Below, in pieces: positions 1-9,738 of a DNA stretch of 35,975 bases. The stretch lies in NCBI GenBank assembly GCA_002633005.1, contig NMRA01000740.1:1-35975 (forward strand), in the 5' to 3' direction. A program made the translations under genes and the position numbers. Each line of letters begins with the position of its first letter. The stretch's first letter is position 1. The notes beneath the pieces were generated by a model that saw nothing but the letters and a program-made list of their open reading frames with translations, did not search any database and was not told where the DNA came from. The stretch is from Phoronis australis (Eukaryota; Phoronida; Phoronidae).

Positions 1-800
1 AGTCACGTTAACACCGAACACGTTCTGTTGTTTCTATCTTCAATTTTACGGTTTGTCTGTGATGAAAACAAAAGAGCGTAACAATTGCGGTGGAGTAGTA
101 AACAGACGCCCTCTGTCGAAAAACAACTTCTAACATTGACTCACAGTTAAAAGTTTGGCATTTTATTGTTCCTTTCTCAGATGAGAACTTATTTGTGGGC
201 TTGAGAAGAAAGTATCAAGTCGTTACTGTTTCAGATCGGGAACACGTATCTGTTTGACAGGGCGCATATTATTGAGCTGCTAAGGTAATGTGCTCGTCAT
301 TGGTTTATTGTAAACAATTTCAAGGAAAACATAAGAACGCCATGCCCTTGCTTTTATCACACTTAACCAAGTCTCCGATCGTAGACTTAGACAACAGTAA
401 AAGACACAAAACTGAAATTGATGTATGCACACACTAATCTTGAAAATATCCGTTTTATTGGAGTTCATGTCAACTCTCGGGCAGACGAATAATTGCTAAG
501 TCTCCGATCAAAAGATTTTTTAGTGAACTTAAACACTCGTACGAAATGCAACGGTCAGATTTTGAACACTATATTACGCTTTTAGCGAACAATAATTATT
601 CATACATAGACGCATTAAGCACAATAGTCCTAAAAAGACTTAAACATCAAATTCAAGATGTGGCAATCTTCATTTAAATACTTCATTAATGAACGTTTCA
701 TGGATTTTGGAATTTTTAAATGGAAAACGTAGTCGATTGTGATGGGATATTTAGTGGTGTTGTCTCAGAAAAATACTCAAAATTGTAAACGTTTTCGTAC

Positions 801-974
801 CCGGGCAGTTTTTATTTGTATTACATGTGAGATTTTCTAAACTTTTCCCATGACAGGTGAGGCCTCCAAAAGCTGGCATGGGATTGTCGCACTTCCGTTC
901 TCGTGTAGTTTCACCAACCTCACACGTTACTGAGCAAGACCCCCACGGCGTCCAGCTGGACCATTTTCCATTGA
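801..974 (-). CDS. TSP1 exon, array unit 1
   Basis: This 174-nt exon (58 codons) is entered after TTTTGTTCCAG and left at CCCGG|GTACG, phase 1 on both sides. It encodes a complete TSP1 repeat: the WSSWTPW tryptophan ladder (WxxW, the C-mannosylation motif), CSVTCEVG (fits the O-fucosylation pattern C-x-x-S/T-C-x-x-G), the arginine strand TTRERKC, and six cysteines in class-1 spacing ending NKNCPG. A sequon NLT lies before the fifth cysteine. It differs from unit 4 at only one residue (LENL versus LENR). It is the most 3' repeat visible; the next exon would be left of the window. Confidence 0.93.
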
Positions 975-1912
975 CTGGAACAAAACTGCATTTCACTATC
1001 ATCCAACACGAAAACAATATGATAAGCTATTGTCACACTTTAAAATACTTTTCTAGCCAAATTAACCTCATCATTGATTTGCTCCCCATCAAGGCGCCAG
1101 ATATATTCACACAGTCACGTTAACACCGAACACGTTCTGTTGTTTCTATCTTCAATTTTACGGTTTGTCTGTGATGAAAACAAAAGAGAAAACAATTGCG
1201 GTGGAGTAGTAAACAGGCGCCCTCTGTCGAAAAACAACTTCTAACATTGACTCACAGTTAAAAGTTTGGCATTTTATTGTTCCTTTCTCAGATGAGAACT
1301 TATTTGTGGGCTTGAGAAGAAAGTATCAAGTCGTTATTGTTTCAGATCAGGAACACTTATCTGTTTGACACGGCGCATAATATTGAGCTGCTAAAGTAAT
1401 GCGTTCGTCATTTGCTTATTGTAAACAATTTCAAGGAAATCATAGGAACGCAATGCGCTTGCTTTTATCACACTTAACCAAGTCTCCGATCGTAGACTTA
1501 GACAACAGTAAAAGACATAAAACTGAAATTGATGTATACACACACTAATCGTGAAATTATCCGTTTTATTGTAGTTTATGTCAACTCTCGGGCAAAAGAA
1601 TAATTGTTGAGTCTCCGATCAAAAGATTTTTTAGTGAACTTAAACGTACGTACGAAATGGAACGGGACAGATTTTGAACACTATCTTACGAATTTAGCAA
1701 ACAATAACCATTCCTACGTAGACGTATTAAGCACAATGGTCCTACAGAGACTACAAACATGAAATTCAAGATGTGGCAATTTTCATTTCAGTATTTCATT
1801 AATAAACGAATGATGGATTTTGGATTTTTAAAAGGAAATCAGAGTCTATTGTGATAGGATATTTAGTGGTGGTGTCTCAGAAAATTACTACAAAGTGTAA
1901 ACGTTTTCGTAC

Positions 1913-2086
1913 CCGGGCAATTTTTATTTGTATTACATGTACGATTTTCTAAACTTTTTCCATGACAGGTGAGGCCTCCAAAAGCTGGCATGGGATTGTC
2001 GCACTTTCGTTCTCGTGTAGTTACGCCAACCTCACACGTTACTGAGCAAAACCCCCACGACGTCCAGCTTGACCATTTCCCATTGA
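1913..2086 (-). CDS. TSP1 exon, array unit 2
   Basis: 174-nt phase 1-1 exon with acceptor TTTTGTTCCAG and donor GTACG. Six cysteines, the WSSW motif and CSVTCEVG are kept. It has two private or subgroup differences: WGFC where most copies have WGSC, and GVTTRERK instead of GETTRERK; the latter is shared with units 5, 8 and 9. The NRT sequon is intact. Frame and splice sites are unbroken, so this looks like a functional repeat. Confidence 0.93.
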
Positions 2087-3026
2087 CTGGAACAAAACTG
2101 CATTTCACTATCAGCCAACACGAAAACAATATGATAAGCTATTGTCACACTTTAAAATACTTTTTTAGCCAAATTAACCTCATCATTGATTTGCTCCCCA
2201 TCAAGGCGCCAGACATATTCACACAGTCGCGTTAACACCGACCACGTTCTGTTGTTTTTATCTTCAATTTTACGGTTTGTCTGTAATGAAAACTAAAAAG
2301 CGTAATTATTGCGGTGGAGTAGTAAACCGGCGTCCTCTGTCGAAAAACAACGTCTGACCTTGACTCACAGATAAAACTTAGGCATTTTCTTGGTCCTTTC
2401 TCAGATGAGAACTTATTTGTGGGCTTGAGAAGAAAGTATCAGGTCGTTATTGTTTCAGATCAGGAACACTTATCTGTTTGGCACAGTGCATAATACTGAG
2501 TTGCGATAGTAATGTGTTCGTCATTGGCTTATTGTAAACAATTTCAAGGAAAACATATGAATGCGATGCCCTTGCTTTTGTCACCCTTAACCCGCTCTCC
2601 GATTGTAGACTTAAATAACAGTAAAAGACATAAAACTGAAATTGATGTATACACACAACAATCTTGAAATCATTCGTTTTATTGTAGGCTATGCCAACTC
2701 TCGGGAAGACGAATAATGGTTTAGTCTCCAATCAAAAGATTTTTTAGTGAACTTAAACGTTCGAACGAAATGGAACGGGACAGATTTTGAACACTATCTT
2801 ACGAATTTAGCAAACAATAAACATTCCTACGTAGACGTATTAAGCACAATGGTCCTACAGAGACTACAAACATCAAATTCAAGATGTGGCAGTTTTCATT
2901 TCAGTATTTCATTAATGAACGAATGATGGATTTTGGATTTTTTAAAAGGAAACCAGAGTCTCTTGTGATAGGATATTTAGTGGTGGTGTCTCAGAAAATT
3001 ACTACAAAGTGTAAACGTTTTCGTAC

Positions 3027-3200
3027 CCAGGCAATTTTTATTTGTATTACATGTGCGATTTTCTAAACTTTTTCCTTGACAAGTGAGGCCTCCAAAAGCT
3101 GGCATGGGATTGTCGCACTTCTGTTCTCGTGTAGTTTCACCAACCTCACACGTTACTGAGCAAGACCCCCACGGCGTCCAGCTGGACCATTTCCCATTGA
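3027..3200 (-). CDS. TSP1 exon, array unit 3
   Basis: 174-nt phase 1-1 exon with acceptor TTTTATTCCAG and donor CCTGG|GTACG. All six cysteines and the tryptophans are present. Three changes set it apart: REQKC replaces RERKC in the arginine strand, GGLTCQGK replaces GGLTCHGK, and the final NCPG is NCLG. The Arg-to-Gln change removes one rung of the Trp/Arg stack typical of TSP1 folds, a mild rather than disabling change. Confidence 0.93.
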
Positions 3201-4143
3201 CTGGAATAAAATTGCATTTCATTACATGTATCAGCCAACACGAAAACAATGTGAAAAGCAATTGTCACATTTAAGGTACGTTTTCAACCAGAGTAACCTC
3301 ATCATTGATTTGCTCCCCATCAAGGCGCCAGATATATTCACACAGTCACATTAACACCGAACACGTTTTGTTGTTTCTATCTTCAATTTTACGGTTTGTC
3401 TGTGATGAGAACAAAAGAGCGTAACTATTGCGGTGGAGTAGTAAACAGGCGCCCTCTGTCGAAAAACAACTTCTAACTTTGACTCAGAGTTAAAAGTTTG
3501 GCATTTTATTGTTCCTTTCTCAGATGAGAACTTATTTGTGGGCTTGAGAAGAACGTATCAAGTCGTTATTGTTTCAGATCGGGAACACGTATCTGTTTGA
3601 CAATGCGCATAATATTGAGCTGCTAAGGTAATGTGTTCGTCATTGGTTTATTCTAAACAATTTCAAGGAAAACATAAGAACGCCATGCCCTTGCTTTTAT
3701 CACACTTAACCAAGTCTCCGATCGTAGACTTAGACAACAGTAAAAGACACAAAACTGAAATTGATGTATACACACACTAATCTTGAAAATATCCGTTTTA
3801 CTGGAGTTTATGTCAACTTTCGGGCAGACGAATAATTGTTAAGTCTCCGATCAAAAGATTTTTTAGTGAACTTAAACATTCGTACGAAATGCAGCGGTCA
3901 GATTTTGAACACTATATTACGCTTTTAGCGAACAATAATTATTCATACATAGACGTATTAAGCACAATAGTCCTAAAAAGACTTAAACATCAAATTCAAG
4001 ATGTGGCAATCTTCATTTAAATGCTTCATTAATGAACGATTCATGGATTTTGGAATTTTTAAATGGAAAATGTAGTCGATTGTGATGGGATATTTAGTGG
4101 TGTTCTCTCAGAAAAATACTCAAAATTGTAAACGTTTTCGTAC

Positions 4144-4317
4144 CCGGGCAGTTTTTATTTGTATTACATGTGCGATTTTCTAAACTTTTTCCATGACAGG
4201 TGAGGCCTCCAAAAGCTGGCATGGGATTGTCGCACTTCCGTTCTCGTGTAGTTTCACCAACCTCACACGTTACTGAGCAAGACCCCCACGGCGTCCAGCT
4301 GGACCATTTCCCATTGA
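4144..4317 (-). CDS. TSP1 exon, array unit 4
   Basis: 174-nt phase 1-1 exon, nearly identical to unit 1 in protein and also in the surrounding intron (for example the segment upstream of 4020 matches that upstream of 680). This makes units 1 and 4, which are not neighbours, the closest pair in the array. WSSWTPWGSC, CSVTCEVGE, the NRT sequon and NKNCPG are all present. Confidence 0.93.
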
Positions 4318-5075
4318 CTGGAACAAAACTGCATTTCAGTATCAGCCAACACGAAAACAATGTGATAAGCAATTGTCACATTTTAAGGTACGTTTTTAAC
4401 CAGAGTAACCTCATCACTGCTTTGCTCCCCATCAAGGCGCCAGACATATTCACACAGTCACGTTAACACCGACCACGTTCTATTGTTTCTATCTTCAATT
4501 TTACGGTTTGTCTGTGATGAAAACTAAAAAAGCGAAATTATTGCGGTGGAGTAGTAAATCGGCGTCCTCTGACGAAAAACAACGTCTGACCTTGACTCAC
4601 AGATAAAACTTAGGCATTTTCTTGTTCCTTTCTCAGATGAGAACTTATTTGTGGGCTTGAGAAGAAAGTATCAAGCCGTTATTATTTCAGATCAGGAACA
4701 CTTATCTGTTTCGCACGGTGCATAATACTGAGTTGCGATGGTAATGTGTTCGTCATTGGTTTATTGTAACAATTTCAAGGAAAGACATATGAATGCGATG
4801 CCCTTGCTTTTGTCACACTTAACCAACTCTCCGATCGTAGACTTAGACAACAGTGAAAGACATCAATCTGAAACTGATGTATACACGCACCATTCTTGAA
4901 GTAATCGGTTTTACTGTAGGCTTTGTCAACTCTCTGGAAGACGAATGATGGTTTGGTTTCCGATCAAAAGATTGTTTAGTGAACTTAAACGTTCGAACGA
5001 AATGGAACGAGTCAGATCTTGAACACTATCTTACGATTTTAGCGAACAATAAACATTCATACGTAAACGTATTAA

Positions 5076-5229
5076 AGGCGAAGACAACATTTTTCCATGT
5101 CATTTTGAGCTAAAATAAGGTTGGTTGGTTATCCTAGACATATTTTTCACTTAATTACAGCTTTTCGTAATTTTATTAATTATTCGTCCGCTTTTCCGGA
5201 AGTGACGTTTTAGGAGGCAAGCGCTTCCC
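5076..5229 (+). repeat. Left terminal inverted repeat of the Kolobok-type element
   Basis: This 154-bp arm begins AGGCGAAGACAAC and ends GGCAAGCGCTTCCC. It is the reverse complement of 6863-7016 apart from three differences near the tip (GACAACATT versus GGCAATCTT) and one T/C inside. The inner end contains GTGACGTTTTAGGAGG; no core promoter element could be assigned with confidence. Confidence 0.93.
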
Positions 5230-5340
5230 TCCAATTTCTTTTCACATAGACTGACTGTGAGAGCTGCCGAGTCAGTCATTGTTCTACCTCGGTTGTGTTA
5301 AGTTCCGTCGTCGTTCGCTTTCATTTACTAGTCAGTCAAC

Positions 5341-6415
5341 ATGCCACACTGTTGCTGCGTACCGGGATGTAGTAATTATCGGCTCACATGCGCTTTGGGA
5401 GTGCCTTTGCATCGCTTTCCGATGGATGACACACTTCGCCGTACTTGGCTCGTTCGTGTGAAGAACGCAGCGTTACCCGTCCACGCAACGTACAAAGCAG
5501 TGGAGAATTACCGTGTGTGTGGCAAGCACTTTCTGCCGTCCGATTACGAAAGGGATTTGTACGCTGAACTGATGAAGGTCCCCGCGAAACAACGCTTGAA
5601 GAAGGATGCCATTCCGTCTGTGTTGATTCCAGGCAGTGCCCCGTCGCCACCCCCGAGAAGTGCGTTTTTGAAGCGAGAAGCCTCGCGAGCTGTGGCCAGT
5701 ACAGTGACTGGAGCCAGTGGAGGCACTTCATCTACTGTCACCCGTTCCTCCGAACGTACCCCAGAGCGTGCAATTCCTGGAACCAGTAGTGATTCGCCCT
5801 GTGCTGTTTTCTCCAGCCCAGAGCCTCTAAGCAGCCCTGCAGCGATATTGAGTAGTGGGAGTGATTACAGGCCCAGTTCGACACCCAGTGAAGAGGACAG
5901 TTCGTCGTCCAGTGAACAGATCGGTGAGCCAAACTTTGATAAGTTTATTGTGGACTTGTCTAAAGTGTTGGAGCTATTTAGAAGGTGCCAGGTGTGTGGC
6001 GAGGGAGTCACACGACACAATGTAAGCAGTTTGGGTGCTCAGGTCACCATCCAGTGGGAGTGTGTCACGGGACACTCTGGCAAGTGGGACAGTTGTTCCT
6101 CTGTCCGTGGTATGCCGGAGGTCCACTTAACCATGTCCAGTGGTGTGCTCTTCACTGGAAACACGTTTCAGTCGGTGAAGACAATGATGGACTTTGGAAA
6201 AGTCAAGTTTTTTTTCGAAAACAACATTCAACAACATTCAGAATTCCTATTTAATACCAGTTGTCAATGACGCATACATGTCACAACATCTCGAGTTGGT
6301 GGCGGAATTCATGGAGAAGGAGAACTTGTCTGACTCACCAGGGCGGTCCGCCAAGTATACCACATACACTCTAATGGAGGAAGAGACCAAAAAGATAATT
6401 GATGTGGAACTCGGA
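5341..6415 (+). pseudogene. THAP-domain Kolobok transposase, frameshifted and truncated
   Basis: The first frame starts at the ATG at 5341. Residues 1-95 form a THAP zinc finger: CCCVPGCSN, then LHRFP, a conserved Trp (TWLVRV), VCGKHF giving the Cys-x2-His pair, and AIPSVLIP at its end. A Ser/Thr/Pro-rich linker follows (about 100-195). From about residue 210, CQVCGEG and IQWECVTGHSGKW begin a region I recognise from Kolobok transposases. At a run of eight T (6208-6215) the homology moves to the next frame, which continues IQNSYLIPVVNDAY and SPGRSAKYTTYTLMEEETKK before ending abruptly near 6415, where sequence belonging to the opposite-strand gene begins. The segment before SPGRSAKY appears short of the expected acidic GDGR-like stretch. 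Most of the catalytic core is missing, so it cannot be an active transposase. Confidence 0.85.
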
Positions 6416-6682
6416 ACAGCACAAGCATTCAATTGAGGTAGGCATAACAACGCACACAGTGCATTTGCACCAAGATGTGTCACCACGTCTGTCTTCAGTA
6501 GCCGCCTCGTTTCTCTCAACAGCTGCCTGTGCCTGTGTGTACTCTGCCTCGTTGTACTCGGGCTCAAACATGTACCCACCCACTGAATGTCCGTGAAAAA
6601 ATTCCTCGTCACCACTGCTGTGAACAAGGTCTCCGTCACTCACACTACTGTCACTGTGATACGGGTCACCGACTCCAGCCAT
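6411..6682 (-). pseudogene. P2X7 'ballast'-like domain gene, 3'-truncated, inside the Kolobok element
   Basis: The minus-strand ATG at 6682 (context AAAATGG) opens an acidic, Ser-rich leader (SDSSVSDGDLVHSSGDEE), followed by GGYMFEPEYNE and then RRGDTSWCKCTVCVVMPT and IECLCCSE. The order FEP, Arg-rich, WCxC, C, MPT, ExxCC matches the cytoplasmic cysteine-rich domain at the C-terminus of vertebrate P2X7 receptors, which also exists as a stand-alone domain in many animals. No P2X channel part is present. The reading frame then runs into reverse-complemented transposase sequence, so the 3' part was lost in the same deletion that cut the transposase. The gene points inward from the right TIR and converges on the transposase, so it seems to belong to the element. 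Family recognition rests on the motif alone. Confidence 0.7.
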
Positions 6683-6862
6683 TTTCAGCTTACAACACAC
6701 TAAACAATCCCTAAATCCAACGCAGTTGAGTTCTCTACTAACCTATCTTGCCGCAGAATACTCGCCGATGGAAAGTGGTGGCGACAATTGGTGAAAAATA
6801 GCACAAAACAAAAGTAGAATAGAACAGATTCGCACAGTAAGCTCAACGCAAAACCAAGTGGC

Positions 6863-7016
6863 GGGAAGCGCTTGCCTCCTAAAACGTCACTTCCGGAAAA
6901 GCGGACGAGTAATTAATAAAATTACGAAAAGCTGTAATTAAGTGAAAAATATGTCTAGGATAACCAACCAACCTTATTTTAGCTCAAAATGACATGGAAA
7001 AAGATTGCCTTCGCCT
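6863..7016 (-). repeat. Right terminal inverted repeat of the Kolobok-type element
   Basis: Mirror image of 5076-5229. Because the TIR is duplicated at both ends and each end faces an inward gene, it may supply promoter sequence for both the plus-strand transposase and the minus-strand ballast-domain gene. That role is inferred, not seen. Confidence 0.93.
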
Positions 7017-7203
7017 TTAAGCACATTGGTCCTACAGAGACTACAAACATCAAATTCAATATGCGGCAGTTTTCATTTCAGTATTTCATTAATAAACAAA
7101 TGATGGATTTTGGATTTTTTAAAAGGAAATCAGAGTCTCTCGTGATAGGATATTTAGTGGTGGTGTCTCAGAAAATTACTACAATGTGTAAACGTTTTCG
7201 TAC

Positions 7204-7377
7204 CCGGGCAATTTTTATTTGTATTACATGTGAGATTTTCTAAGCTTTTTCCTTGACAAGTGAGGCCTCCAAAAGCTGGCATGGGATTGTTGCACTTTCG
7301 TTCTCGTGTAGTTACGCCAACCTCACACGTTACTGAACAAGACTCCCACGACGTCCAGCTTGACCATTTCCCATTGA
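7204..7377 (-). CDS. TSP1 exon, array unit 5
   Basis: 174-nt phase 1-1 exon with an intact frame. A stop codon lies in frame in the intron just upstream (TGA, five codons before the acceptor), so it is not part of a long open frame and is easily missed. Acceptor TTTTATTCCAG and donor CCCGG|GTACG are normal. It carries WESC instead of WGSC, GVTTRERK, RKCNNP instead of RKCDNP, and TCQGK, the last shared with unit 3. Six cysteines are kept. The Kolobok-type insertion lies 184 bp downstream of its donor in the transcript. Confidence 0.92.
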
Positions 7378-8312
7378 CTGGAATAAAATTTCATTTCAGT
7401 ATCAGCCAACACGACAACATTGTGATAAGCAATTGTCACATTTTAAGGTACGTTTTTAAACAGAGTAACCTCATCATTGATTTGCTCCTCATCAAGGCGC
7501 CAGATATATTCACACAGTCACGTTAACACCGAACACGTTCTGTTGTTTCTATCTTCAATTTTACGGTTTGTCTGTGATGAAAACTAAAAAGCGTAATTAT
7601 TGCGGTGGATTATTAAACCGGCGCCCTCTGTCGAAAAACAACTTCTAACTTTGACCCACAGTTAAAAGTTTGGCATTTTATTGTTCCTTTGTCAGATGAG
7701 AACTTATTTGTGAGCTTAAGAAGAAAGTATCAGGTCGTTATTGTTTCAGATCAGGAACACGTATCTGTTTGACACGGCGCATAATATTGAGCTGCTAAAG
7801 TAATGCGTTCGTCATTGGCTTATTGTAAACAATTTCAAGGAAATCATAGGAACGCAATGCGCTTGCTTTTATCACACTTAACCAAGTCTCCGATCGTAGA
7901 CTTAGACAACAGTAAAAGACATAAAACTGAAATTGATGTATACACACACTAATCGTGAAATTATCCGTTTTATTGTAGTTTATGTCAACTCTCGGGCAAA
8001 AGAATAATTGTTGAGTCTCCGATCAAAAGATTTTTTAGTGAACTTAAACGTACGTACGAAATGCAACGGGTCAGATTTTGAACACTATATTACGATTTTA
8101 GCGAACAATAAACATTCATACAGAGACGTATTAAGCACAATAGTCCTAAAAACACTTCAAACATCAAATTCAAGTTGTGGCAATTTTTATTTCACTACTT
8201 CATTAATGAACGAATCATGGATTTTGGAATTTTTAAAAGAAAATAAGACTAGATTGTGATATTTAGTGGTGTTTTCTCACAAAAATACTCCAATCTGTAA
8301 GCGTTTTCATAC

Positions 8313-8486
8313 CCGGGCAATTTTTATTTGTATTACATGTGCGATTTTCTAAGTTTTTTCCATGACAATTGAGGCCTCCAAAAGCTGGCATGGGATTGTT
8401 GCACTTTCGTTCTCGTGTACTTTCACCAACCTCACACGTTACTGAGCAAGACCCCCACGACTTCCAGCTTGACCATTTCCCATTGA
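8313..8486 (-). CDS. TSP1 exon, array unit 6
   Basis: 174-nt phase 1-1 exon with acceptor TTTTGTTCCAG and donor CCCGG|GTATG, the only GTATG donor in the array. Differences from the consensus are WKSW in the ladder, GESTRERK, RKCNNP, GGLNCHGK and GKNLEN. An insertion of 1.2 kb begins only 40 bp upstream of the acceptor, leaving little space for a branch point and polypyrimidine tract of the original unit. Whether this exon is still spliced efficiently is therefore open. Confidence 0.9.
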
Positions 8487-8526
8487 CTGGAACAAAACTG
8501 CGTTTCAGTATCAGCCAACAAGAAAA

Positions 8527-9738
8527 TGAAAGCGCTCCGAGGAGCGAAACTTGGCGAAAATAACCTAAAAGATGACGATAAAGATGATGACGAAGATGAC
8601 GAATGTGACGACGATGGTAGCGAGGATGAACAAAAGAAGTAATAATAACATACACATGACGAACGTAGAAGTCCGAAATCAGTAAGAAAAAGGCTATAGT
8701 CTTGAGCGACACTTCGCGAAATTAACGGAAAAGACAACGACGAGATAATGACGAAGATGATGACAATGATGACGAATATGATTATGGTAGTGGCGATGAT
8801 GAACAACATCACAACATTCATATGACTATCTTAGATGTCATAAATCAATAAGAAATAGTCTACAGTCTAGTTCAATAGAAGATAAACCAACATCAATGCA
8901 GCAAGAGCGCTCAACAAAGGAACAGCGTTATCAGAAAATCTCAAATAACTCAAAAAGTGGAGGTCCTAGCGAAAAATGGAAAACATCTTCTGAAAGTCCG
9001 TTCAAAACTGATGGTATCGCCTAACTCCGTAAATGTTTCGAAACAATGAAATTTTGCGTTTTTTTTAAGAAATTCAAAGTCAAATAACTCAAAAACGCTA
9101 AGTCTGAAAAAAATTGTTACAGGCCATTTGAAAGAATATACTTCAAAGAATCCACACGCAAAAAATCACGTCTTTTTCTCTTCCCGTTTAAAATCGCACT
9201 CCAGCACGACTGAAAATGGATCAACATGCGCCAGATCTGTCATCTTGAAAGCAACTTCCGGTTTTTTGGCTTTGTATAATAGCATGTCATTAGAAACTAA
9301 TACCTGTAAAAATTCGAAGGAATTGGTCTGATAATGCGCCCTCTACAGGAGAAAACGTTTTCAGGCCAAAATCTAGGTGCGCATGCGAGATCGCTGATAT
9401 TTCCGCTATCTTTAACTGGAAGTATACAATTTCCGGTTTACTTGTAGCAAACTTCCGTTCCATTTACTGTGCCGATTCTTAGCCTTTTACGTAAGCAATT
9501 GTAGCCTCCAGAAGCATTTGAACCTTTAAATGAAAACAAAATGGCCGCCACAGCCGCCATCTTGGATCCGATTTTGACGAAAAACACTAGGCTTTTAGTA
9601 CTTTCGGAACTACGTGTTATGTGTAAATTTCGTGATGATCGGACAAAAATTGCGACCTGTATCGTGCGAACAAACAAAAAAACAAGTAACAAACTTAGTG
9701 ACAGAGCAACATACTTGGCGAAATTTATTTCGCCAAGT
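8527..9738. mobile_element. Unclassified 1.2-kb insertion with hairpin ends
   Basis: Other units read CAACACGAAAACAATGTG here; this copy reads CAACAAGAAAA, 1,212 bp of foreign sequence, then AACAATGTG, so AA may be a 2-bp target duplication. The left end holds a small hairpin (CGCTCC-GA-GGAGCG at 8534-8547) followed by ACTTGGCGAAA; the right end is a 26-nt palindrome with 12-nt arms ACTTGGCGAAAT/ATTTCGCCAAGT (9713-9738). Inside are two tandem GAT/GAC-rich copies and, near the right, AATGGCCGCC and CGCCATCTTGG. There is no convincing coding region. The shared ACTTGGCGAAA at both ends suggests a non-autonomous mobile element. Confidence 0.65.
8544..8873. repeat. Diverged tandem duplication (~163-bp period) inside the insertion
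   Basis: Copy 1 (8544-8705) starts GCGAAACTTGGCGAAAATAAC and copy 2 (8706-8873) starts GCGACACTTCGCGAAATTAAC. Both continue through a GATGA/GACGA-rich stretch into ATGGTAG-GATGAACAA, CATATGAC or CACATGAC, and AATCA(G/A)TAAGAAA. The GAT/GAC-rich strand gives spurious low-complexity open frames on both strands. Confidence 0.7.

Larger units (their letters stand above)
5076..7016 (+). mobile_element. Kolobok-type DNA transposon, internally deleted copy (1,941 bp)
   Basis: The element starts AGGCGAAG and ends CTTCGCCT, flanked by TTAA on both sides (5072-5075 and 7017-7020). Its 154-bp terminal inverted repeats differ at only about four positions. Other array units read ...CGTATTAAGCACAATGG... 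at this spot, giving the pre-insertion site and proving one TTAA was duplicated. TTAA duplication, AGG termini and a THAP-containing transposase together fit the Kolobok superfamily; piggyBac also uses TTAA but has different termini and no THAP domain. It sits in the intron upstream of the unit-5 exon and left that exon intact. The near-identical TIRs suggest recent insertion, later than the array duplication. Confidence 0.9.

Noticed and set aside
1-1112. Array unit as a solo LTR or retrotransposon
   Set aside because: No primer-binding site, target duplication or terminal TG/CA pattern marks a unit; the units are contiguous head to tail with a host-type exon in each, so this is gene-internal tandem duplication.
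857-1123. Plus-strand 88-codon frame (RPPKAGMGLSHFRSR...), recurring at 1969, 3083, 4200, 7260, 8369, 10669, 11806 and 12682
   Set aside because: It is the antisense shadow of the TSP1 exon. The minus strand has the TSP1 pattern, conserved splice sites and phase, while the plus frame has no known motif and recurs only because the exon does.
5384-5932. Minus-strand frames opposite the THAP domain
   Set aside because: Shadows of the transposase frame, with no motif of their own.
5072-7020. piggyBac assignment based on TTAA
   Set aside because: Termini are AGG...CCT, not the CCY...GGG of piggyBac, and the protein has a THAP domain and Kolobok-like segments instead.
8263-8821. Long minus frames rich in Ile, Ser and Val (for example 8432-8821)
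   Set aside because: They are produced by the GAT/GAC-rich tandem repeat in the 1.2-kb insertion and run through a known exon border.
8527-9738. Helitron interpretation of the 1.2-kb insertion
   Set aside because: No 5'-TC start, no CTRR 3' end, and the target is not an A/T junction of the usual kind.
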